Source: Pseudalkalibacillus sp045920555 (lineage in GTDB: Bacteria; Bacillota; Bacilli; Bacillales; Fictibacillaceae). From it: a stretch of DNA of 64,000 bases. Within the stretch, counting starts at the first letter, position 1. Every line of letters starts with the position of its first letter. Under the pieces are notes generated by a model. That model was not told the origin of the DNA, did not search any database, and saw only the letters and a program-made list of their open reading frames with translations. The DNA lies in contig NZ_CP174509.1 in assembly GCF_045920555.1 (NCBI RefSeq), forward strand, positions 4,216,001 to 4,280,000. Reading direction: 5' to 3'. Below are positions 50,868 to 59,571 of the stretch, in pieces. The translations under genes and the position numbers were made by a program.

Positions 50868-51470
50868 TTGGATAACATGAAGGCAATTTTTAATAAGGAA
50901 ACATTGGAGCTGGCTAAAGAACTTTTAGGGATGGAGCTAGTACATGACACAGCTTACGGAGAATTGGCGGGTAAAATCGTTGAAGTCGAAGCTTACAAAG
51001 GACCAGAAGACAAAGCAGCGCACTCTTTCGGTGGCAGAAGGACAACCAGGACAGAAGTGATGTACGGTGAACCAGGTCATGTCTATATGTTCTTAATTTA
51101 TGGAATGCATCACTGCTTCAATGTAGTGAGTGGCCCGATTGGAAAACCCGAAGCCATTTTAGTACGAGCCATAGAACCTACGAATGGGATTGCTCAAATG
51201 CTGCTTAACCGCTATGGGGAGAGGTCGAAATACACAAAAGTACACCATAGAAACCTTACCAATGGTCCAGGGAAGCTTTGTAGAGCACTGGGGTTGAACA
51301 TGGGCCATTACGGTCTCCCGATCAATCAATCGGAAATACAGATCCGTCCATATGAAAACCTTAAAGAATCAAACATCGTAGCTGGTCCTCGGGTCAATAT
51401 CGATTATGCGGAAGAGCACGTCGACCTTCCGTGGAGATTTTCGATCCGGGGTAATCCTTATGTATCATAA
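50868..51470 (+). CDS. 3-methyladenine DNA glycosylase (AAG/Mpg type)
   Basis: The 200-residue base-excision enzyme of the AAG family removes alkylated purines. Family blocks are LAKELLGMELVH (about 15-26), VEVEAYKGPEDKAAHSFGGR (about 42-61, catalytic Glu), GHVYMFLIYGMHHCFNVV (about 72-89) and LTNGPGKLCRALGL (about 128-141). It corresponds to B. subtilis YxlJ. The start is TTG 50868 or ATG 50877. It is divergent from bioY. Confidence 0.92.
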   Translation: MDNMKAIFNKETLELAKELLGMELVHDTAYGELAGKIVEVEAYKGPEDKAAHSFGGRRTTRTEVMYGEPGHVYMFLIYGMHHCFNVVSGPIGKPEAILVRAIEPTNGIAQMLLNRYGERSKYTKVHHRNLTNGPGKLCRALGLNMGHYGLPINQSEIQIRPYENLKESNIVAGPRVNIDYAEEHVDLPWRFSIRGNPYVS

Positions 51471-51552
51471 AGTGAACCTGGCAAAGACATGCATATAGCG
51501 TGGCCGAGCATTAGTTTCCTATTGAAGAAAGTACTTATGCTTTCTTTAAATG

Positions 51553-51588
51553 AAAAAAAGGAGAAGGCAATGGCCAGCTCCTTTTATT
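51553..51588. terminator. Bidirectional terminator near 51.57 kb
   Basis: AAAAGGAG pairs with CTCCTTTT (with GGCAATGGCC-rich loop). On the minus strand a T run follows the stop of the 51.6-kb gene. It also ends the glycosylase transcript. Confidence 0.7.
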
Positions 51589-51590
51589 AT

Positions 51591-52265
51591 TTAATGCGAT
51601 GGGTTCAGTTCCTTCAACTGTAGTTCATCTTCCGATTGTTGTATTTTTTCTTTATTGCTAGTAGCAATAAGACCGATCAGTTGTGCTACTTTTTTCTTGC
51701 GGTTCGTATATCGGAATAGTGTAATCAAATACCAAAAGGCGATAATGGTTGTTGTTTTCAAGACAACTTCAAAGTTCCATGTCAACGTTTCAAACTCGAT
51801 CACATCCAGAATATAAGCTGCGCCAATCCCGAAAAGGAAAGCAACTACCCAGACGCCAGGTCTTAAATCACGGTAGCCTCTATGGATTGTATGTATAAAA
51901 GAGGCAAGAAGCTTCAATTCTTTTTCATTATACTGGTGAAGTCGATTCTTAACATATTTCAAATCGGGAACGATACCATTAGAACGTTTTTTGTTGGTCA
52001 ACTCTTTAAAGAACAATTCGAAATCTACAAAACTAGTAAGACTATTTTCGACCTTACGATGCATGTAATTATGATACATATACCAGAAATAGACCTTTTC
52101 GGATATACGCAGAACAGCATATAATAAGATCGTTACAAGCGCAAATTGCACCCAAAAATTTTCTGAGAAGTACTGGATGAAAGCCCAGACTGCCATACCC
52201 AGGGTTTTCAATTTGGTTATGAACAATGTGGTGAAAAGCAATATGAGGTCGATAACGTTTTCCAC
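51591..52265 (-). CDS. Hypothetical membrane protein, four helices
   Basis: The 224-residue protein has two N-terminal helices (about 1-55), a cytoplasmic helical domain with FVDFELFFKELTNKKRSNG near 80-98, and two more helices (WVVAFLFGIGAAYILDVI; TTIIAFWYLITLF). I do not recognise the family. It is not part of an obvious operon. Confidence 0.65.
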   Translation of the reverse strand: MENVIDLILLFTTLFITKLKTLGMAVWAFIQYFSENFWVQFALVTILLYAVLRISEKVYFWYMYHNYMHRKVENSLTSFVDFELFFKELTNKKRSNGIVPDLKYVKNRLHQYNEKELKLLASFIHTIHRGYRDLRPGVWVVAFLFGIGAAYILDVIEFETLTWNFEVVLKTTTIIAFWYLITLFRYTNRKKKVAQLIGLIATSNKEKIQQSEDELQLKELNPSH

Positions 52266-52447
52266 AAGTAGAGCCCCCTGATTTTCTGTTAGCTACATCA
52301 TATCATTTTTTCCGAGGGAGCATGACAAACTTTTTACAAAAAAACGTAAATTTTCTCTTAAAAGGACGGTAAAAACACCCCCTATCTTCGTATAGGGGCG
52401 GCGAAAACTATAGTTAGAAAAAAGTTCTAATTTTGGAGGTTGGACAT

Positions 52448-52645
52448 ATGAGGATTGTCTTTTTTGAAAAGGGAGAGTTAATGATTATCGTAGGTTCTTC
52501 AAAGCTTAAAGGAGAACTCACTATAGAGCAGATCAAGTCTGAAAGTGAAAAGAAATCTAAAGAGCTGTCTCAGTTACTAGGACGTGAAATCGGGTTCATG
52601 ATCGATATGAACAGTAAGCTGAATTCTGACATGCCGATGAAATAA
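52448..52645 (+). CDS. Hypothetical 65-residue protein
   Basis: ATG 52448 follows GGAGGTTGG at good spacing. The protein starts RIVFFEKGELMIIVGSSKLK and ends in a helical, Lys-rich part (KSESEKKSKELSQLLG). It is soluble, with no recognised family. A short hairpin CCCCTATCTTCGTATAGGGG (52380-52399) precedes it and may be a regulatory or terminator element. Confidence 0.5.
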   Translation: MRIVFFEKGELMIIVGSSKLKGELTIEQIKSESEKKSKELSQLLGREIGFMIDMNSKLNSDMPMK

Positions 52646-52678
52646 GAATACTTATTAAAAAGATGATCCAAGGTGAAG

Positions 52679-53949
52679 TGACCCCTGTCAAGTAGACAGG
52701 AATTAAAAAGCATTTTTTAAGCAGCCTGAGCTCTATATTTATAGGGACTCAGGTTGTTTAATTTCTTTTGAAATCTTTGATAGTTGTAAAAACGTATATT
52801 GGTGGGCGGCAAACATAACCTCTTCAGAGGTTTGGAAAGAGTATAAATAAAAACATTCGGCCTTAAAATGGCTGAAAAAGTTCTCCATACAAGCATTGTC
52901 CCAACAGTTCCCTTTTCGAGACATACTCGCTTTTATTTTGTATTTTTCAAATAACCGGTTATATTGTTTTGATGTGTACTGAAATCCCTGCTCACTGTGA
53001 AGAATAATTCCATTTACCCTCCGTTTTCTTCTTGCCTTTTTCAACGTATCCATAACAATTTAAGATCGTTCCTTCGACTGATTTCATAGGCGATAATCTC
53101 GTTATTATATAAGTCTTTAATGGCGGATAGATACAATCTTTGTCCATTAAAAATTAAGTAGGTAATGTCTGTTACCCATTTTTCATTCGGTTTAGAGGCG
53201 TTAAAGTCCCGATTCAAATGGTTTTCTGAGATGACATAGGCTTCTTTCTTCCCGTAGTAAGGGCGTTTTCTTCTGATGATGGCTTTAATGCCTAAAACAC
53301 CCATCAAGCGTTGAACCCGTTTATGATTCATATGTAGATTGTGCACTGACTGAAGCCAGACTTGTACCCTTCTATAACCATAAATCCCTCTTAGCTTTGT
53401 GTGACACTCCATGATCAATTTCTTGATTTTATTATCCCCTACCTGCTTAAGAGAGGGGGATTCTTGGCGTTTTACCCACTTGTAATATCCGTCCCTTGAT
53501 ACACCTGCAAGTTCGCATAAAAGTTGAACGGTGTATTTCTTAGACATCTCTTGAATAATTACTTCGTACCTGTAGGTACGGATTCCATACCCCCTTTTAC
53601 TTTCCCAAGAGCTTTTTAACATTTCATTCTCAGCTTTTATTTTTTCTTCAGGATCCTCAGGACGAGTCCTTGGTCTTCCAGTTCCAGGTCCTTTTGCTTT
53701 CCCACGTTTCTCCTCAAGACCCTTTATTCCTTCTGCTTCAAAGTGATTAATCCAACGTCTTACTATCGAATATCCAATACCTAATTTTTTGGCTATTGCT
53801 TCGTAACCCATGCCTTCCTTATAGTGCAAATTGATAACTTTTTTCTTAAACTCAGTATCATATGTTTTCCTAATTTTCCCCATAGAAAAATCCCCTCCAT
53901 ATTAGACAGAGTAAAGTGCTTTCTTTTTTTGTCTACTGTGAAGGGATCA
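52679..53949 (-). mobile_element. IS3-family (IS150-group) insertion sequence, degraded
   Basis: The ends TGACCCCTGTCAAGTAGACA (52679-52698) and, inverted, TGATCCCTTCACAGTAGACA at the right end (about 53930-53949) match in 16 of 20 bases, as in IS150-like elements. The length is about 1271 bp. No clear direct flanking duplication is seen. The coding part has at least two frameshifts. The copy looks old. Confidence 0.85.
52717..53883 (-). pseudogene. IS3-family transposase OrfAB, frameshifted
   Basis: ATG 53883 opens an OrfA-type HTH (YDTEFKKKVINLHYKEGM) that runs on into the OrfB catalytic part (LLCELAGVSRDGYYKWVKRQ, ITYLIFNGQRLYLSAIKDLY). A single-base loss after RNDLKL shifts the frame at about 53050. 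The next frame holds GIILHSEQGFQYTSKQY (second D) and SRKGNCWDNACMENFF (the E). A further two-base loss after HQYT near 52800 cuts off RFYNYQRFQKKLN. The usual programmed site between OrfA and OrfB reads five A before GC. Confidence 0.82.
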
Positions 53950-54023
53950 TATCAAGGCGGATCATCTTTTTTATTATTTTCCCTGTTAAAATAACTCTTT
54001 TGATTCAGAGCAAGGGTTTACTT

Positions 54024-54773
54024 CTAATTGATCAAACCTTTTTGTTTCATCTCATCCATTACTCGATTCGCAATAAGCTCGTAACCTTTTGGATTTGGAT
54101 GGATGATATCATTGAAATAGCGAGTTTTTTCTTTATCAAGGAAAAGATCGATAGTCGAGACGTAATGGATGTTCGGATATTGATCGACCATCCCCTCTGT
54201 CACGAGATTCCATTCCCTCAAAATTTCATTCAGTTGGTCATGGTTCACAAGATTCGTGTATGGATCATACATCCCGATGAGAATCAAGGGAGCATATTGA
54301 TTATCAGTCCGAATTTGTGTAATGAGTTTGGCCAGATTTTCTTCAAAAACTGGGCGCATCCTTTCCATTTCCTCGGCATTGATGGAATTAAAATCCCGTC
54401 TTGCTGCTTGAATGAAATCATTCGTTCCTATGAACAAGAAAATATAGTTTGCTTGATTGATTTTCTGTTTTGTTTCGATATTTTGAATATGGATCATGAT
54501 TTGATCCGTACGATACCCTCTTACTCCATACTGATGTAAAACAACTTGGCTTCCGAAACTGTTTGTCATTTGTTGTTGAACACGTCCGATATAGCCGACT
54601 TTCTCAGGATCGCCGCTACCATAAGTCAATGAGTCTCCGATCGCTACGATCTGCATCGAATTGCTGTCTTGGGCAATCGGAGGCGACATAAGGTCATCAA
54701 TATAATTTATCCCAATAATGCAGCCAATCACCAGGGTTAACCAGAGTAAGTTCTTGAATATTTTCCATTGCAC
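54024..54773 (-). CDS. SGNH/GDSL hydrolase, membrane-anchored
   Basis: The 249-residue protein has an N-terminal helix (FKNLLWLTLVIGCIIGINYI) that may anchor or export it, and the SGNH blocks AIGDSLTYGSGD (Ser near 48), YGVRGYRTDQI, IGTNDF (Asn near 117) and DIIHPNPKGYE (Asp, His near 227). It is probably an extracytoplasmic esterase or lipase. It is the only gene in its transcript. The start, ATG 54773, has a weak ribosome site. Confidence 0.88.
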   Translation of the reverse strand: MQWKIFKNLLWLTLVIGCIIGINYIDDLMSPPIAQDSNSMQIVAIGDSLTYGSGDPEKVGYIGRVQQQMTNSFGSQVVLHQYGVRGYRTDQIMIHIQNIETKQKINQANYIFLFIGTNDFIQAARRDFNSINAEEMERMRPVFEENLAKLITQIRTDNQYAPLILIGMYDPYTNLVNHDQLNEILREWNLVTEGMVDQYPNIHYVSTIDLFLDKEKTRYFNDIIHPNPKGYELIANRVMDEMKQKGLIN

Positions 54774-54876
54774 GTGAAATTCCTCAATTTCCTGTATGAA
54801 TTACCCTGTTAACTTACTGAAAAGATCTCAAAAAAAGGATTGTTTTTTCATAAAGGTTTTGTTTTTAACAGAGCTT

Positions 54877-55035
54877 TCAGAATATGTGATAGTCTTCTTT
54901 CGTATGTCCATACTCTTCCCATAAATGATAGATGTCATAATCGGTAGTGTCAATCTTTATAAAACGTTGTAAAAGGCCACATACCCCTACCGTCCCAAGC
55001 GAAAACGCCATAAAAGAAAGCAAAAAATAAGTCAT
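54877..55035 (-). CDS. Hypothetical 52-residue membrane protein
   Basis: ATG 55035 follows GGCGGAG and opens a 52-residue protein with one helix (YFLLSFMAFSLGTVGVCGLL) and an acidic, Tyr-rich tail (DTTDYDIYHLWEEYGHTKED). A longer in-frame start at 55242 gives a non-typical extension. Small single-helix proteins of this type are common in sporeformers; no function is known. Confidence 0.55.
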   Translation of the reverse strand: MTYFLLSFMAFSLGTVGVCGLLQRFIKIDTTDYDIYHLWEEYGHTKEDYHIF

Positions 55036-55257
55036 CTTGCTCCGCCCCTCTCTTATCCTTTTTACTAAGTTTATTGATAAGGAAGGACTGATAGAACCAG
55101 GTCTGCTCCTATTATGAATAGCGTATCCCGTATCGTTTTTCAGCAAAATTTCGATCATTTGCGAGTAAAATAGGGGATTCCAGAAACTTTTTACATATTT
55201 ATCCTTTATTTTGTAAAGAATATAGTTGATCAAGTTGGGCATAAGGAGTGTGACAAA

Positions 55258-55857
55258 ATGAAAAAGATCATGTTATCGATCTTCGCATCATTGTTAGCAG
55301 TGGCTAGTTTGACTGCTTGCGGAGTACAGGAGAATGGAAAGGATTCAAATGCGACACAACCAGGTGCTGTTGAAGTGAACAGCTCCAAGGTTAAAAGCGA
55401 GGATTCACGTCTTTTCAAAATGGTAGATATTTATAATTCGAAAAAGGAAAAAATCGGACAAGCACAACTAGCTGAATCCGATGAAGGTGTAATGATCAAA
55501 TTGAAAGCGGCCAAATTGCCACCAGGTCCGCATGCATTTCATATTCATGAAATAGGAAAATGTGTAGCTCCCGATTTTAAAAGTGCAGGGGAACATTACA
55601 ACCCGACGGGAAAAGAGCATGGCTTTGAAAATCCAAAAGGGTTCCATGCAGGTGACTTGCCGAATATAAACATACGTAAAGACGGAACCGTATCTGTCAG
55701 CGTTGTTTCAAAGAACGTTACTCTTCGAAAAGGAAAACCGCACACCCTTCTTGATGAAGACGGCAGTGCTCTCGTTATCCATGAAAAAGCGGATGATTAC
55801 AAAACAGACCCAGCAGGCAACGCAGGCGACCGCATCGCATGCGGAGAAATCAAGTAA
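55258..55857 (+). CDS. sodC: Cu/Zn superoxide dismutase-like lipoprotein
   Basis: The 199-residue protein has a lipobox (SLTAC, Cys21) and a Cu/Zn superoxide dismutase domain. All expected metal ligands are present: His95 and His97 (FHIHE), His113 (EHYNP), His121 (KEHG), His130 and Asp133 (HAGDL) and His175 (VIHEKADD). The disulfide pair Cys102 and Cys195 is kept. B. subtilis YojM, by contrast, lacks a copper ligand as I remember it, so this copy may be active. ATG 55258 follows AAGGAGTG. Confidence 0.9.
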   Translation: MKKIMLSIFASLLAVASLTACGVQENGKDSNATQPGAVEVNSSKVKSEDSRLFKMVDIYNSKKEKIGQAQLAESDEGVMIKLKAAKLPPGPHAFHIHEIGKCVAPDFKSAGEHYNPTGKEHGFENPKGFHAGDLPNINIRKDGTVSVSVVSKNVTLRKGKPHTLLDEDGSALVIHEKADDYKTDPAGNAGDRIACGEIK

Positions 55858-55870
55858 TCCTCTTCTTTAA

Positions 55871-55931
55871 TGTACCAGGCACCTTTTCAAAAGCCATGGT
55901 AACACTGAGTTTTCGATCGGTGCCTGGTACA
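55871..55931. repeat. Inverted repeat TGTACCAGGCACC
   Basis: TGTACCAGGCACC at 55871-55883 and GGTGCCTGGTACA at 55919-55931 are perfect 13-base inverted repeats around a 35-base loop. The GTACCAGGCACC arm is a repeat seen in other Bacillaceae intergenic regions. Together they can fold after the sodC stop. Confidence 0.75.
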
Positions 55932-55948
55932 GTCTTGAAAAAGTTATC

Positions 55949-55981
55949 AAAAAAAGGAGCGCTGATCAGCTCCTTTTTTTC
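55949..55981 (+). terminator. Terminator after sodC
   Basis: GGAGC pairs with GCTCC, extended by AAAAA and TTTTT arms, across GCTGATCA. It works for sodC and possibly also for read-through from the other side. Confidence 0.85.
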
Positions 55982-55987
55982 CTTTTT

Positions 55988-56062
55988 CATTTTTAAGATA
56001 ATTTCTGTTTTTTAAAGATAATTTTCAAATTTTCAAAATAGGACGGCGATTTTTAAAGATAC
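55988..56062 (-). repeat. 20-21 bp period array, core TATC-TTTAAAAA, second locus
   Basis: Read on the minus strand, GATA-side marks are at 56058, 56037 (degenerate), 56017 and 55997 (plus positions), spaced 21, 20 and 20. Cores are TATCTTTAAAAAT, TATTTTGAAAATT, TATCTTTAAAAAA and TATCTTAAAAATG. It lies just after the menC stop. Confidence 0.75.
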
Positions 56063-56080
56063 CTCGATCCAGGATTGGAT

Positions 56081-57196
56081 TCATGCGAATTTGAAGGTCT
56101 CAACCGTATACTTTTTCAATTGTTCGCGGTTCACGTCATATCCGATCCCTGGTTTGTCTGGGATCATGACTTTTCCATTGATGAGCTCGATTTCTGGTTG
56201 GATGATGTCTTTTTCCCAATACCTGGAGGATGCTGTGATATCACCCGGAAATTCAAATCCATCAAGCGTTGCCAGGGCGATGTTATGTGCCTTTCCGATC
56301 CCCGATTCGATCATCCCGCCAGCCCAAACCTTCATATGATGTTTTTTACAATAATCATGGATTTTCATCGCTTGGGTCAACCCACCTACTCGGCTGTGCT
56401 TGATTGCAATGATATCACAACTGCCAAGTGCGATAGCGGTCTTTGCATCGTGAAAGGATGTAATGCTTTCATCTAGGCAGATCGCCGTCGAAAGAGTCTT
56501 CTGCAACTTCGCATGTTCCACAAAATCTCCCACACCTAAGGGTTGTTCGATCATCACCAAATTGAACTGATCCTGTTCCTTCAAGCGTTCCATATCGTCC
56601 AATACGTAACTCGAATTGGCGTCGGTCATCAATGGGGCATCAGGAAATCGTGATCGGACAGCGGCCAGTACACTCACATCTTCACCGGGCTTCACCTTCA
56701 ATTTAATCCTCTTGTAACCACTCTCCAAGGCTTCCTCGATTTTGAAAAGGAGAGCATCCGTATCATCTTTCATCCCAATTGCGATCCCGACCTCAATTTC
56801 GCATCTTCTCCCACCTAAAACTTCAGCCAATGGTGTTCCTAGAGATTTTGCATAAGCATCCCAGAACGCAGTCTCAAGACAAGCCTTCGCCATATGATGA
56901 CCTTTATAACGATTAAAAATAGGTGCTAAGTCATCGGGATGGCCAACCTCTTCCACTTCTAAAAGGTCTGGGATGAGTAATTCCTTCATCATATAAAGGC
57001 ATGTCTCGGTGCTTTCCTCTGTGTACCACGGAGTTTCGAATGCTGAACATTCCCCCCAGCCGACAATTCCATCTGCCAACTCTATCTCCGCAATCAATAG
57101 TGACCGCTTATTTACAGAAGTGATTGCTGTCACAAACGGCTCCTTCAAGGGCATCTCAATTTTATATATCGTTATGTGTTCAATCCGCATTTTCAT
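56081..57196 (-). CDS. menC: o-Succinylbenzoate synthase
   Basis: The 371-residue enolase-superfamily enzyme dehydrates SHCHC to o-succinylbenzoate in menaquinone synthesis. It contains GYKRIKLKVKPGED (catalytic lysines in KLK near 160-164), TDANSSYVLDD (Asp ligand near 190), MIEQPLG (Glu near 217), CLDESI (Asp near 240) and IKHSRVGG (second Lys near 264). Its start overlaps the menE stop by 17 bases. It is the last gene of the men operon. Confidence 0.93.
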   Translation of the reverse strand: MKMRIEHITIYKIEMPLKEPFVTAITSVNKRSLLIAEIELADGIVGWGECSAFETPWYTEESTETCLYMMKELLIPDLLEVEEVGHPDDLAPIFNRYKGHHMAKACLETAFWDAYAKSLGTPLAEVLGGRRCEIEVGIAIGMKDDTDALLFKIEEALESGYKRIKLKVKPGEDVSVLAAVRSRFPDAPLMTDANSSYVLDDMERLKEQDQFNLVMIEQPLGVGDFVEHAKLQKTLSTAICLDESITSFHDAKTAIALGSCDIIAIKHSRVGGLTQAMKIHDYCKKHHMKVWAGGMIESGIGKAHNIALATLDGFEFPGDITASSRYWEKDIIQPEIELINGKVMIPDKPGIGYDVNREQLKKYTVETFKFA

Positions 57197-58661
57197 CGCC
57201 TACTTCAAGCAAACTGTACAAGTCTTTCCTTAAAATTTTATTAGAAGCGTTCCTAGGCAAAACTTCTATGAATTGAACAACCTTCGGCACTTTGTAGCCG
57301 GCTAAACGCTCTTTACAGTATTGGATCAAGACTTCCTTAGAGACATCGGAATCTTCTAGAACTACAAAAGCAGCCGGCACTTTTCCCCAGACAACGTCAT
57401 CAATACCGATCACACCCGCTTCTGACACAGCATTATGACCAAGAAGACAAGCCTCTATTTCAGCTGGATAGACATTTTCACCGCCAGATACGAACATATC
57501 CTTACGACGATCAAGTACAAATAGGAAGCCTTCGTCATCAAAATAACCGACATCCCCTGTAGCGAGCCAGCCGTCTTTGATTTTTTCTTCGTTGATTGAA
57601 GGCTTTTTAAAATAGCCTTGCGTCACGTTCGGTCCCTTTACAAATATTTCCCCCTCGCGGATACTCGCATTCTCATCTTCAGGTATTATTTTAACCTGAG
57701 CTGGGAAAAGCGGTTTTCCAGCTGAACCAAGTTTACGAATGCTGTCTTCAGGGGCCAAAGTTACAATCTGGGAAGCTGACTCTGATAACCCATAAGTTTG
57801 AAAGATGGGAATGGCATTAGTTTCACATCTTTTTAATAGTGGAAGAGGAGCTGGACCACCGCCCAAAAGCATACAGCGGAATACGCTTGGGTATGGATGG
57901 AAGTTTTCTGCACCCAGTGCTTTACTTAACATGAGGCTTACTACAGAAGCGATCGTGACTCCGTCCTTATAGATGGATTCATTGAAAGCAACCGGCTCAA
58001 AGTTTCGGTGCAAGACCATCGGAATACCGTAAATCACGCTCCGCATCATAATCGATAGACCGCTGACATGAAAAAGTGGAACCGCGCATAACCAACAGTC
58101 GTCATCACGGATACCGAGGTTGAAAGCAGAGCCAGTAGCACTCCACCAATGATTGCCGTATGTTAACATGACGCCTTTCGGATAACCCGTTGTACCTGAT
58201 GTGAAAATAATCGAATGGAGGTCATCCAAATGGATGACCTCATCCAATTTGACATTTGTTTCGTTTACCGCCTTAATTTCCATCATAGTCACGATCTTCT
58301 CAAATCGTAATCCTTGTGCTTTTTTCTGATGAATCTCATCGACAATCAACCAATCTACTTCTGCATGGTCCAATTGATAGTCCAGTTCAGACACTGATAA
58401 TCGTTTATTTAAAGGGACGGCTACCACATGTATCAGATGAAAAGCATGGAGGAGAATGATTGTATCCGGGTGATTTTCCATCAAAAAACCTACGTGTTGG
58501 CCTCTCTCCAAACCACTCTTTAATAGTTTCTGAGCCATGCTCTTAACTGATTCGTTCAACTCTCGATATGTCCATTTTTTATTTTCAAATGTAAGGGCTG
58601 TCCGACCAGGGGTCAAATAAGCCCGTTGACTAAGCCAGTTTTTCATTTCAATTTCTGCCAT
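57180..58661 (-). CDS. menE: o-Succinylbenzoate-CoA ligase
   Basis: The 493-residue adenylate-forming enzyme activates o-succinylbenzoate with CoA. Its A3 core is IIFTSGTTGYPKGVMLTYGN near 151-170; QTYGLSESASQ and WLATGDVGYFDDEGF follow. I set the start at 58661 (MAEIEMKNW), where GGAG lies 12 bases upstream; an ATG three codons earlier (58670) is possible. A strong terminator lies 45 bases upstream of the start, between menB and menE. Confidence 0.93.
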   Translation of the reverse strand: MAEIEMKNWLSQRAYLTPGRTALTFENKKWTYRELNESVKSMAQKLLKSGLERGQHVGFLMENHPDTIILLHAFHLIHVVAVPLNKRLSVSELDYQLDHAEVDWLIVDEIHQKKAQGLRFEKIVTMMEIKAVNETNVKLDEVIHLDDLHSIIFTSGTTGYPKGVMLTYGNHWWSATGSAFNLGIRDDDCWLCAVPLFHVSGLSIMMRSVIYGIPMVLHRNFEPVAFNESIYKDGVTIASVVSLMLSKALGAENFHPYPSVFRCMLLGGGPAPLPLLKRCETNAIPIFQTYGLSESASQIVTLAPEDSIRKLGSAGKPLFPAQVKIIPEDENASIREGEIFVKGPNVTQGYFKKPSINEEKIKDGWLATGDVGYFDDEGFLFVLDRRKDMFVSGGENVYPAEIEACLLGHNAVSEAGVIGIDDVVWGKVPAAFVVLEDSDVSKEVLIQYCKERLAGYKVPKVVQFIEVLPRNASNKILRKDLYSLLEVGDENAD

Positions 58662-58705
58662 ACGTACCAATCACTCCATATTAAAACTCTAACCTGATAA
58701 TGCTG

Positions 58706-58740
58706 AAAAAGAGGATGCTGGTCCAACAGCATCCTCCCTG
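58706..58740 (-). terminator. Strong terminator between menB and menE
   Basis: On the minus strand GAGGATGCTG pairs with CAGCATCCTC, both ten bases and perfect, with a six-base loop and five T after it. It lies eight bases past the menB stop, inside the men operon. Confidence 0.9.
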
Positions 58741-58748
58741 GCATATTC

Positions 58749-59570
58749 TTATGGGAAACGAGGGAATTGTTTAAAGTCCGGCTTACGCTTTTCTTTAAAC
58801 GAGTCGCGCCCTTCTTTCGCTTCATCAGTCGTGTAGTATAGTAATGTTGCGTCTCCACCCAATTGCTGTAAACCAGCAAGTCCATCTGTATCTGCATTGA
58901 AAGAAGCTTTCAAGAAACGAAGCGCTGTCGGCGATTTCTCAAGCATTTCTTCACACCATTGCATAGTTTCTTCTTCCAATTTTTCAAGAGGTACGACTGT
59001 ATTGACAAGCCCCATCTCTTTCGCTTCTTCAGCATTATACTGACGGCATAAGTACCAGATTTCACGAGCCTTCTTATGACCCACGATACGTGCAAGATAG
59101 CCTGCTCCGTACCCAGCGTCAAAGCTCCCTACTTTCGGTCCAGTTTGGCCAAAGATCGCGTTGTCTGCAGCGATTGTCAAATCACACACAACATGGAGGA
59201 CATGGCCACCACCGATTGCGTAACCTGAAACCATCGCTACCACCGGCTTTGGAATGACACGGATCAAGCGTTGCAAATCAAGGACATTCAATCGCGGGAT
59301 CTGATCATCGCCAACGTAGCCACCATGTCCACGTACTTTCTGGTCTCCTCCTGCACAGAATGCTTTGTCTCCTGCACCTGCAAGGACGATTACACCGATA
59401 TCAGAGTCATCACGCGCGTAAGCGAAAGCATCGATCAATTCATGGACCGTTTTCGGACGGAATGAATTATGGACTTCAGGCCGGTTGATCGTAATTTTTG
59501 CGATTCCATTGTATGTTTCATAAATAATATCATCGTATTTTCTTTCAGCTACCCATTCTACTGCTGCCAT
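58749..59570 (-). CDS. menB: 1,4-Dihydroxy-2-naphthoyl-CoA synthase
   Basis: The 273-residue crotonase-fold enzyme cyclises o-succinylbenzoyl-CoA. The family blocks NGIAKITINRPEVHNSF, GAGDKAFCAGGDQKVRGHGG, SGYAIGGGHVLHVVCDLTIA and QTGPKVGSFDAGYGAGYLA (catalytic Asp) are all present. The start, ATG 59570, lies one base after the menH stop, with GAAAGGATG upstream. Length matches B. subtilis MenB within two or three residues. Confidence 0.97.
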   Translation of the reverse strand: MAAVEWVAERKYDDIIYETYNGIAKITINRPEVHNSFRPKTVHELIDAFAYARDDSDIGVIVLAGAGDKAFCAGGDQKVRGHGGYVGDDQIPRLNVLDLQRLIRVIPKPVVAMVSGYAIGGGHVLHVVCDLTIAADNAIFGQTGPKVGSFDAGYGAGYLARIVGHKKAREIWYLCRQYNAEEAKEMGLVNTVVPLEKLEEETMQWCEEMLEKSPTALRFLKASFNADTDGLAGLQQLGGDATLLYYTTDEAKEGRDSFKEKRKPDFKQFPRFP

Positions 59571-59571
59571 T

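Noticed and set aside
53590..53660. Intact programmed frameshift site of the IS3 element
   Set aside because: The A run is only five long and the two parts are already fused in frame, so the site is not the usual A6G form.
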